Source of the DNA: DATGYC01 sp035298385
GTDB taxonomy: Bacteria; Bacillota; Sulfobacillia; Symbiobacteriales; Symbiobacteriaceae
Assembly (NCBI GenBank): GCA_035298385.1
Contig: DATGYC010000390.1
Coordinates: 1 to 17,103, forward strand
Direction: 5' to 3'
DNA: 17,103 nucleotides
A program made the position numbers and the translations under genes. The notes below the pieces were generated by a model. It had not been told where the DNA came from and ran no database searches. It was given only the letters and a program-made list of their open reading frames with translations. Of this stretch, positions 7,152-12,701 are shown piece by piece (the stretch's first letter is position 1; each line of letters starts with the position of its first letter).

Positions 7152-8087
7152 ATGCAGTCCGCACCACAGTCTGCCCCGAAGGCCCGGCCCCTCCGCTGGC
7201 GGATCCTGGGGGGCGTCGCCCTTGTCCTGGCCGTCGGTGGAGCCATCCGGGCGGCGACGATCAAGCCGGTTGCGTTGAAGCCGTACCTGGCTGACTCCAG
7301 GCCGGTGATCCTGGCCCACCAGGGCGCCTCGGCCTACGCGCCATCGGACACGATCGAGTCGTTCAAGTTGGGGATGCAGCAGGGTGCAGACATCATCGAG
7401 ACCGACCTGCACATGACCAAGGACGGCGCCCTGGTCCTGGCTCATGATGAGACGGTCGACCGGCTAACGAACGGCACCGGGGCGATCGAAGAGATGACCC
7501 TGGCGGAGTTGCGCCAGCTCGACTTTGGCTACAAGTTCACGCCGGACGGGCAGACCTTCCCCTGGCGTGGCAAGGGGGTCACCATCCCGACACTGGAGGA
7601 GGTCTTCCAGCAGTTCCCCGGCGTCCGAGTCAACCTGGAGTTGAAGCTCTCGTCAACGCCGATGGAGCCGGTCCTCTACGAACTGGTTAAGAAGTATCAC
7701 ATGGAGGATAAGGTCGGGATCGCCTCCTTCCATGCGGAGCCGGGCCCGCGCTACCGAGCGCTGGATGGCGGTGTGGCGGCGCGTAGCGCCTCTGAGAAGG
7801 ATATGTACACCTTCGCGGGGCTCTGGGTGCCGGGGCTCTCCTTCCTCTGGCAGCCGAACGTGGAGCTCTTCCAGTTGCCGACGGCCCAGAAGGTCGGCCC
7901 GATCGAGATCCGCCTGGATACGCCTCGCCTGATCAAGGCGGCCCACAAGGTGGGCGTCAAGGTCCACTACTGGACGATCAATGATGAAGCGACGATGCGC
8001 CATCTGCTGGAGATCGGTGCCGATGGGATCATCACCGACCGGCCTGACATGGCGCAGAAGGTGATGTCGGAGATGGGCCTGCGCTAA
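7152..8087 (+). CDS. Membrane-anchored glycerophosphodiester phosphodiesterase
   Basis: This family hydrolyses glycerophosphodiesters from lipid turnover to glycerol-3-phosphate and an alcohol. The protein has 311 residues. An N-terminal signal-anchor (about 16-35, after RPLRWR) predicts an extracytoplasmic catalytic domain. The GDPD TIM barrel is clear: AHQGA with H56, ETDLHMTKDG with the metal pair E83 and D85, LAHDE with the second histidine H98, NLELK with E163, and near the C-terminus VHYWTINDEATM and GADGIITDRPD. The usual HRG and PENT motifs read HQG and PSDT; I recall similar variants in a GDPD subfamily, so activity is likely but substrate choice may differ. GGAGG eight bases before the ATG overlaps the end of hom, so translation is coupled. 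It ends before a strong terminator. I give no gene symbol because GlpQ and UgpQ subtypes cannot be separated here. Confidence 0.9.
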   Translation: MQSAPQSAPKARPLRWRILGGVALVLAVGGAIRAATIKPVALKPYLADSRPVILAHQGASAYAPSDTIESFKLGMQQGADIIETDLHMTKDGALVLAHDETVDRLTNGTGAIEEMTLAELRQLDFGYKFTPDGQTFPWRGKGVTIPTLEEVFQQFPGVRVNLELKLSSTPMEPVLYELVKKYHMEDKVGIASFHAEPGPRYRALDGGVAARSASEKDMYTFAGLWVPGLSFLWQPNVELFQLPTAQKVGPIEIRLDTPRLIKAAHKVGVKVHYWTINDEATMRHLLEIGADGIITDRPDMAQKVMSEMGLR

Positions 8088-8095
8088 GTGCCATG

Positions 8096-8133
8096 AACCA
8101 CCCCCGCATACCTTGGGTAGTGGGGGTGGTTTT
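8096..8133 (+). terminator. Terminator after the hom-GDPD unit, overlapping the next gene's ribosome-binding site
   Basis: AACCACCCCC (8096-8105) pairs with GGGGGTGGTT (8122-8131). An inner helix TACC/GGTA closes the loop, and TTTTA follows. The hairpin begins nine bases after the phosphodiesterase stop. The GGGGG of its 3' arm also serves as the only plausible Shine-Dalgarno of the gene at 8134. Confidence 0.8.
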
Positions 8134-8529
8134 ATGTCATCTCAGCGCAAGATGGGCAGCCCTTTTGGTACCCGGGTGGGCCGGGCCGAGGAGCAGTTCC
8201 GGTCGTGGGGAAAAAGGCTTGAGGTGCAGATTCGGCGCATGCTGATCAGACGGGCGTACAACTACCAGGACTGGGTGACGGCACAGACCTACCGGCATCC
8301 AGAGTTGGAGGGCGTACCGGGGATCATTGAACAGGTGGAGACGGACTTCCCCTTCTACCTAGTGCGCTTCCCGTCAAAGGGCGAGAGCTACTGGTTCCCG
8401 GAGCCGGAACTGACGCGGGTGCAGCCACCGACGGAGGGCGGAATGCCGGGCGCCGGGCCGGGGATGCAGCCTGGGGCCGGACAGGGGATGCAGCCTGGGG
8501 CGGGCTCTGAGGAAGAGTCGATGGAATGA
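8134..8529 (+). CDS. Small hypothetical protein with Gly-Met-Gln-Pro tail repeats
   Basis: I do not recognise this 131-residue protein. Residues 1-45 are basic and probably helical (RAEEQFRSWGKRLEVQIRRM). A compact middle part (about 45-97) has strands such as PGIIEQVETDFPFYLVRFP and GESYWFPEPELTRV, which look like a small SH3-type beta barrel. The C-terminus is low complexity: GMPGAGP, GMQPGAGQ, GMQPGAGS (103-125), then an acidic end EEESME. There is no signal peptide or membrane helix, so it is presumably cytoplasmic. The ATG at 8134 is preceded by GGGGG at 8122-8126, inside the terminator stem. A later ATG at 8152 has no ribosome-binding site. It stands alone between two terminators. Coding is supported by an open frame bounded by terminators and coherent protein composition, but not by homology. 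Confidence 0.7.
   Translation: MSSQRKMGSPFGTRVGRAEEQFRSWGKRLEVQIRRMLIRRAYNYQDWVTAQTYRHPELEGVPGIIEQVETDFPFYLVRFPSKGESYWFPEPELTRVQPPTEGGMPGAGPGMQPGAGQGMQPGAGSEEESME
8460..8501 (+). repeat. 24-base tandem repeat inside the small hypothetical gene
   Basis: An 18-base block (8460-8477) recurs exactly at 8484-8501, a period of 24 bases or eight codons, encoding GMQPGAG-Q/S. A degenerate copy (GMPGAGP) precedes it. Such repeats can gain or lose copies without shifting the frame. Confidence 0.85.
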
Positions 8530-8533
8530 ACAG

Positions 8534-8568
8534 AGGGCCCGCCCAGTTAGAGTGGGCGGGCCCTTCTG
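8534..8568. terminator. Bidirectional terminator between convergent genes
   Basis: AGGGCCCGCCCA (8534-8545) pairs perfectly with TGGGCGGGCCCT (8553-8564) around a seven-base loop. TTCTGCTTA follows on plus and CTGTTCATT on minus. It lies between the stops of the hypothetical gene (8529) and the glucosaminidase (8570), so it can serve both. Confidence 0.8.
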
Positions 8569-8569
8569 C

Positions 8570-10642
8570 TTACCACTGGATCTGATCCAGGGCGAAGAGG
8601 TTGTACTGCTTCATGATGTTGATCAGCTTGGACGGGTAGGCCGGATCGGTGGCGTAGCCGGAGCGACGCAGGGCGTAGGCAGACTGGATCGGGTCGGTCA
8701 TGACCGCACGGAAGGGAGCGTACCAGGGGCGGACCATCAGGAACTCCGCGTGGTCATCCCAGGCCTGCTGGGTCGAGTTGTAGGCCCGGAACTGGTCATC
8801 AACCCAGACCTTGACCCCGTTGTAGACCTCCCAGGTGGTGATGGTGACGGAGCCGGCCGGGCCGGCGCCCTTGATGCCGAAGAGGTTGTAGGAGAACTGG
8901 CCGGTGTACTTGTCGACCGGGATCGCCTGGCCCCAGCCGGTCTCCAGGATCGCCTGGGCGACCTGGATGGCGGGGGACATGCCCAACTCCTGATAGGGCT
9001 TGGGCGCCAGGGACTTCACCAGGTCGAGGTACTGCTCCTTGGGCACGAGCGCCTTCTTATCATAGACGGTTCCCGTGTAGACCTTGTAGGTGATCGGATC
9101 GGCCGTCAGGGTGGTTCCGTCCTGCGTCTTCGCGGTGACGGTCAGGGTGTAGGTCCCGTCGCTGCCCTTCGCCGGGGTCCAGTTCAGGCCCGTACCGCCC
9201 GGCTTGGTCCCGCCGGTCAGGGCGCCCCAAGCGCTCTTGACGGAGTAGGTGACGGAGGCGAGCGGGACGTTCGAGGAGGCGCCCAGGGTGGTACCAGCCG
9301 TCGTGACGATCGCCTTCGGGCTGACGCCGGTCACCTTGAGGAAGGGCTTCCAGGCGACGGTGAAGTTGGCGGGCTCGGTCGTGAGGACCGTGCCGTCCGT
9401 GTCGGTGAAGACGGCCTGGATGGTATGGGCGCCGTTCCAGCTGGTGTCGTACTGCCAGGTGAGGGAGGCGCCGCTCCCGATCACCTTGCCGTCGATCAGG
9501 TACTGGATCGAGCTGGTCGAGAAGTTGGCGGCAGCAGAGAGGGCGGCCGTGCCGGTCGTCAGCGTATCGCCGGCGGCGATGCCGTTCAGGTAGAAGCGGC
9601 GCCCGGTGGCGACCTGGACGGTCGTCGGGGCGGACTTGTACTCGTTGTCAAAGCGATCCCAGGCGACGGCCTGGATCTGCCAGGTCCCGTTGTGCCACAG
9701 GCCCGGGTACCAGGTGAAGGGCTTATCAAACTGCCAGGGGTCTGAGGAGCCCAGGACGGTCGACTCACCGGTCTGCGGGTTGATCAGGCGGAACTCCTGC
9801 CGGGTGGCGACGAAGTTCAGGCTGGTCGTGAGCGCCTGGGGGCCCGTGATCTGGCCGTCGGCGCTGAGCCCCTGCAGGGTGACGGTCGGGTTGACCTGGA
9901 TGGTGACAGCGATCGGATCGCTGTACTGCATCTGGCCGTCCGCGTTGCGGACGCCGGCCATCAGGAGCTTTCGGCCGTTGTGGGCCGGGTCGGGGAGGTA
10001 GGCGTAGGCAGCAGCCGGGTCGGCGCCGGTCCCGATCATCGGGCCTTGGTGGGTGACGGGGTCGATCAGGTAGAACTGGACCCGGCTGCCGTTGGCGCCG
10101 GTCGCCTGGAGCTGGACGGGGCCGCTGATGACCGCTCCGGGCTGGAGCGAGGTGATCTTGAGAGTAGCGGGGTCGACCTGGGCGCCCTGGCGGGTGGTGA
10201 CCGTGGCGGTCTGGGTCGCCTGGTCCCAGGTGACCTGGGCGCCCACGGCGTTCGCCAGGAAGCGAATCGGCAGGAAGGTCCGGCCATCCCAGGCGCGGGT
10301 GGGAACGTCCATCATGGCCGCCTGGTTGCAATCAGGGGCGAGGCAGGCGAGCTGCTTGTCGAGCCAGACCTTGACGTAGCGGTCCGGGGTCTGGATGGTG
10401 ACGGAGCGTTCGGCATCGTTCCAGAGGGGCTCGACGCCGAGGCGCTCGACGAAGGCGCGCAGGGGGAGGAGGATCCGGCTCGATTCGACCCGCAGGGGCG
10501 GGTTGGTCTGGACGACCTTGCCGTCGATCACCAGGCGCATCGGGGGCGTGGTGGCGCTGGCGACGGGGGTACCGAGCGAGGCGACCAGGGCGAGGCCGGT
10601 CACGAGCGAGGCCGCACGGGAGGTGCGCAGGGAGATCGCCAC
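8570..10642 (-). CDS. Secreted modular N-acetylglucosaminidase with copper-amine-oxidase-like N-terminal domain
   Basis: This is a probable extracellular peptidoglycan hydrolase of 690 residues. A signal peptide (about 1-30, ending near PVASA) is followed by a copper-amine-oxidase N-terminal-type domain (about 35-150: LPLRAFVERLGVEPLWNDAERSVTI and RTFLPIRFLANAVGAQVTW). This module is common on Firmicutes secreted proteins and probably helps wall attachment. Residues about 155-525 hold several Ig-like beta repeats, including paired YLIDGKVIGSG and TDTDGTVLTTEPANFTV units. The C-terminus (about 530-690) is a glucosaminidase domain with catalytic Glu567 in AQAILETGWG, then YNLFGIKG and a Tyr/Trp-rich end. 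It resembles LytG/FlgJ-type enzymes that cut the glycan strand. The start is a GTG with a poor ribosome-binding site; an in-frame TGA lies two codons upstream, so no earlier start exists. It is transcribed alone, convergent with the small hypothetical gene. Confidence 0.88.
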   Translation of the reverse strand: MAISLRTSRAASLVTGLALVASLGTPVASATTPPMRLVIDGKVVQTNPPLRVESSRILLPLRAFVERLGVEPLWNDAERSVTIQTPDRYVKVWLDKQLACLAPDCNQAAMMDVPTRAWDGRTFLPIRFLANAVGAQVTWDQATQTATVTTRQGAQVDPATLKITSLQPGAVISGPVQLQATGANGSRVQFYLIDPVTHQGPMIGTGADPAAAYAYLPDPAHNGRKLLMAGVRNADGQMQYSDPIAVTIQVNPTVTLQGLSADGQITGPQALTTSLNFVATRQEFRLINPQTGESTVLGSSDPWQFDKPFTWYPGLWHNGTWQIQAVAWDRFDNEYKSAPTTVQVATGRRFYLNGIAAGDTLTTGTAALSAAANFSTSSIQYLIDGKVIGSGASLTWQYDTSWNGAHTIQAVFTDTDGTVLTTEPANFTVAWKPFLKVTGVSPKAIVTTAGTTLGASSNVPLASVTYSVKSAWGALTGGTKPGGTGLNWTPAKGSDGTYTLTVTAKTQDGTTLTADPITYKVYTGTVYDKKALVPKEQYLDLVKSLAPKPYQELGMSPAIQVAQAILETGWGQAIPVDKYTGQFSYNLFGIKGAGPAGSVTITTWEVYNGVKVWVDDQFRAYNSTQQAWDDHAEFLMVRPWYAPFRAVMTDPIQSAYALRRSGYATDPAYPSKLINIMKQYNLFALDQIQW

Positions 10643-10660
10643 CTTTCAGTTATATTAATC
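10643..10660 (-). promoter_or_regulatory. AT-rich -10-like region immediately before the glucosaminidase start
   Basis: Reading the minus strand, GATTAATATAACTGAAAGGTG precedes the gene. A -10-like TATAAC (complement of 10649-10654) ends only seven bases before the GTG, so a transcript from it would be nearly leaderless. No matching -35 is visible. The promoter is suggested by base composition only. Confidence 0.25.
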
Positions 10661-10734
10661 CTATCTAGTTAGACGTATGGAATGGTTGGGCGTTCCCTCG
10701 TTTAGTTGGCGTAGCAGTTTTTTTCGCGCGCAAA

Positions 10735-10757
10735 GGGCGCCCCCAGCGGAGGCGCCC
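10735..10757 (-). terminator. Probable terminator of the MFS/membrane-protein unit
   Basis: GGGCGCC (10735-10741) pairs with GGCGCCC (10751-10757) around a nine-base loop, just after the minus-strand stop at 10766. On the minus strand only CTTTGCGCGCG follows, so the T-tract is poor. It may be a weak or factor-dependent terminator. Confidence 0.4.
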
Positions 10758-10765
10758 CATCCTAT

Positions 10766-11200
10766 TCACCAGGTTTGTTTGGCGGCTGCATTTGGTCCAG
10801 CCAGCCGGTAGGCGACGAGCGCTCCGGCGCTGACCATGAGAAGATGGGTCCAGGGGAGGCCCCAGATGATGGGGCTATCGGTCCACCTGAGGGCGAGGTA
10901 GCCCACGCCTGCTGCCAGACCGGTCGCGGCGGCGGCGATGACGCCCAGCCAGACGGAGCGATGCCTCCCGGCGGCCCGGTTGACGGACCAGCCGACCCCG
11001 GCGCCGACCAGGGCGGTCAGGACGGACCAGGTCTGGCCGGAGAGTAGGGCGGCGCCGATGATCGCACCGGCGCCGAAGCAGATGAGCAGCAGGGCGACTC
11101 CGCCCGCCTTGAGGTACTCCTTGCTTGAAGGCGCCTGGCAGGCGCAGAACTCGTCAGCGGGCGCCAGAGGCGGGCCCGGGTTCGGCCTACGGGTATCCAC
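10766..11200 (-). CDS. Small four-helix membrane protein, unknown function
   Basis: I do not recognise this 144-residue protein. A proline-rich cytoplasmic-type N-terminus (RRPNPGPPLAPADEF) leads to a Cys-x-Cys pair (C19, C21). Four predicted transmembrane helices follow at about 31-53, 58-75, 82-103 and 117-133, rich in Ala and Gly. Short basic loops (NRAAGRHR) suggest cytoplasmic turns. The start is GTG with GGGAGGAG nine bases upstream. That ribosome-binding site is inside a hairpin formed with the last codons of the MFS gene, only 19 bases away, so the two are co-transcribed and probably translationally coupled. It could be an accessory subunit or regulator of the exporter. This is inferred only from linkage. 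Confidence 0.75.
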   Translation of the reverse strand: MDTRRPNPGPPLAPADEFCACQAPSSKEYLKAGGVALLLICFGAGAIIGAALLSGQTWSVLTALVGAGVGWSVNRAAGRHRSVWLGVIAAAATGLAAGVGYLALRWTDSPIIWGLPWTHLLMVSAGALVAYRLAGPNAAAKQTW

Positions 11201-11210
11201 GCAGGATCAC

Positions 11211-11231
11211 TCCTCCCATTTACTGGGAGGA
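11211..11231 (-). promoter_or_regulatory. Stop-codon/ribosome-binding-site hairpin coupling two genes
   Basis: TCCTCCCA (11211-11218) and TGGGAGGA (11224-11231) form a perfect eight-pair stem with a five-base loop. In the minus-strand transcript, the first arm is the final Ser-Ser-Gln codons of the MFS gene. The loop holds its TAA stop, and the second arm holds the Shine-Dalgarno of the next gene. A ribosome finishing the MFS gene would open it. Confidence 0.65.
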
Positions 11232-12506
11232 ATTCGCTGCGATGGCGGGGGCGCCCTGCTTTGCTGGTGGGGAATCGGCATCTGCATCCGCAGGTCTAAG
11301 ATCCAGCCGGTCCAGCCCCTGGATGGACGGTAGGAAGAGTGCGCCAATGGTGATGAGAAAGGGGATGCCGCCACCGACCAGGAAGGTGATCGACGGGTTC
11401 CACTTGACGGCGATCCAGGCGCCCAGGAACTGGCCGATTGGCTGCACACCATAGCCGACGAGCATGCGCACCGACATGGCGCGCCCCCGCAAGTGATCTG
11501 GTACCAACTGTTGGTAGATGGTGTGCGAGTTGATCGAGTAGAGATTGAGGCCAAGGCCCCAGAGTGCCCAGGCCGGTATGAGCAGGATGGCGTACCGAGG
11601 CGACATGAAGGCCCCGATCAATTGTGCCCCCTGGATCAGCAGCAGACCACCGAGCATCAGATAGCGCTTACGAACGCGCAATGTAAACGAAGTGAGGATG
11701 AGGGAGCCGATCAGCGCACCGGCCGCTAGGCCTGCGTCAATCCAGCCTACCAGGGTGTTGGGGGCGCCCAGATACTCGCGAACGTACGGCACCAGCATCG
11801 CCGTTGAGCCGAACGAACCGATGTTCGAGATCGCCAAGACGGCGGTGATGGAGAGTAAGGCCGGAATCCGCCGGTAGATGGCGAAGCCCTCAACGAGGTC
11901 CGCGGCGTAACCAGAGGTCCCCTTGCGCATCGCCACCACGGGGGCTTCCTTCTTCATTGGGATGGTTGCCAGTACGAGGCCACAGAGGCCGAAGGTAAGA
12001 CCATCGAGCAGGACTGCGTTGGCGTTGCCGAGGAAGGCGCACAGGGTGACAGCGATCATGGGCCCGAGCACCCAGAGTGCATTCATCACAGTCTGGTTCA
12101 GGCCGTTCGCCTTCACGAGCTTCTCGGCGGGTACCAGTGAGGGGATGATCGCCATGGCAGCGGGGCTATACAAGGCTCCGGTCGTGCCGGCGATAAATGC
12201 TTGCAGGAAGAAGACCCAGACGGCGGACTGGCCGGTCGTGAAGCAGATCCAGGCTACTAAGTAGGTCGTGAAACGAACAATGTCGAGGAAGGCCATCAAT
12301 TTGAGCCGGGGGAATCTGTCAATCAACGGGGCGCCCAGCAACCGCACAATGATCTCGGGAATGGAGGAGACTAAGAGCAGGGCGCCCATCGCCCATGCGG
12401 ACTCGGTCAGATCATAGACCAGGAAGGAGAGGGCCAATCGGCCAACGATCGAACCGATGCTGCTGACCGCCTGTGCTACAAAGTATCGCCAGAAGTTACG
12501 GCCCAC
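11220..12506 (-). CDS. Major facilitator superfamily transporter (probable exporter)
   Basis: This is a proton-coupled MFS carrier of 428 residues with about 12 transmembrane helices and a central cytoplasmic loop near residues 185-215 (MKKEAPVVAMRKG). The loop between helices 2 and 3 carries a motif A-like GAPLIDRFPRLKLM (58-71), with an equivalent TLRVRKRYLM in the second half. The overall look (WRYFVAQAVSSIGSIVGRLALSFLVYDLT at the N-terminus, GTTGALYSPAAMAIIPSLVPAEKLVKANGLN) fits the EntS/MFS_3-type group of macrolide, siderophore or drug exporters. The C-terminal tail is hydrophilic (RPADADADSPPAKQG). The GTG start has AGGGGG about seven bases upstream. It is divergent from murE and followed by a coupled small membrane protein. 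The substrate is not predictable. Confidence 0.85.
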   Translation of the reverse strand: MGRNFWRYFVAQAVSSIGSIVGRLALSFLVYDLTESAWAMGALLLVSSIPEIIVRLLGAPLIDRFPRLKLMAFLDIVRFTTYLVAWICFTTGQSAVWVFFLQAFIAGTTGALYSPAAMAIIPSLVPAEKLVKANGLNQTVMNALWVLGPMIAVTLCAFLGNANAVLLDGLTFGLCGLVLATIPMKKEAPVVAMRKGTSGYAADLVEGFAIYRRIPALLSITAVLAISNIGSFGSTAMLVPYVREYLGAPNTLVGWIDAGLAAGALIGSLILTSFTLRVRKRYLMLGGLLLIQGAQLIGAFMSPRYAILLIPAWALWGLGLNLYSINSHTIYQQLVPDHLRGRAMSVRMLVGYGVQPIGQFLGAWIAVKWNPSITFLVGGGIPFLITIGALFLPSIQGLDRLDLRPADADADSPPAKQGAPAIAANSSQ

Positions 12507-12540
12507 GGGACAACCCCCTGGTCTATCTGTTTTTATCGTG

Positions 12541-12569
12541 AATATACAACATTAGGATAATACAGTCAT
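12541..12569 (-). promoter_or_regulatory. Probable promoter of the MFS gene
   Basis: On the minus strand ATGACT (complement of 12564-12569, four of six matches to the -35) and TATATT (complement of 12541-12546, five of six to the -10) are separated by exactly 17 bases. Transcription would begin near 12534, giving a leader of about 28 bases that contains the ribosome-binding site. Confidence 0.5.
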
Positions 12570-12578
12570 GCGTAAAAT

Positions 12579-12600
12579 ACAAGACGTTGTTCCATCTTGT
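12579..12600. promoter_or_regulatory. Inverted repeat upstream of the MFS promoter
   Basis: ACAAGA-N10-TCTTGT is an interrupted palindrome of six-base arms, just upstream of the proposed MFS -35 (minus strand) and about 110 bases before murE. The size and position suit a dimeric regulator. No regulator gene is adjacent, and the repeat is short enough to arise by chance. Confidence 0.25.
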
Positions 12601-12601
12601 T

Positions 12602-12639
12602 GCACCGTTGGATCTAGCGGTGCTCTGGGCAGGGAGAGC
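12602..12639 (+). other. Small hairpins in the murE leader region
   Basis: GCACCG/CGGTGC (12602-12607 with 12618-12623) and GCTCT/AGAGC (12622-12626 with 12635-12639) can form two short adjacent or competing stems upstream of murE. I see no T-box sequence or known riboswitch core. The structures may be incidental in GC-rich DNA. Confidence 0.25.
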
Positions 12640-12701
12640 CCGGCTGAGCGTCGAACTGATCTCCGGTCAACTGGCGAAGACCCTGTAAGGGGGAAGAGAG
12701 T

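Noticed and set aside
8552..9745. Open frame of about 397 codons on the plus strand opposite the glucosaminidase
   Set aside because: The composition is Gly/Val/Arg/Asp-rich without motifs, it starts in the terminator, and the minus strand carries a recognisable secreted enzyme.
10718..10724. Run of seven T on the plus strand near a GC hairpin
   Set aside because: It precedes the hairpin on the plus strand and follows no plus-strand gene, so it does not make an intrinsic terminator; on the minus strand it is a run of A after the stem.
12602..12701. T-box or other amino-acid-sensing leader before murE
   Set aside because: Only short stems are present; no T-box consensus, specifier loop or terminator/antiterminator pair could be recognised.
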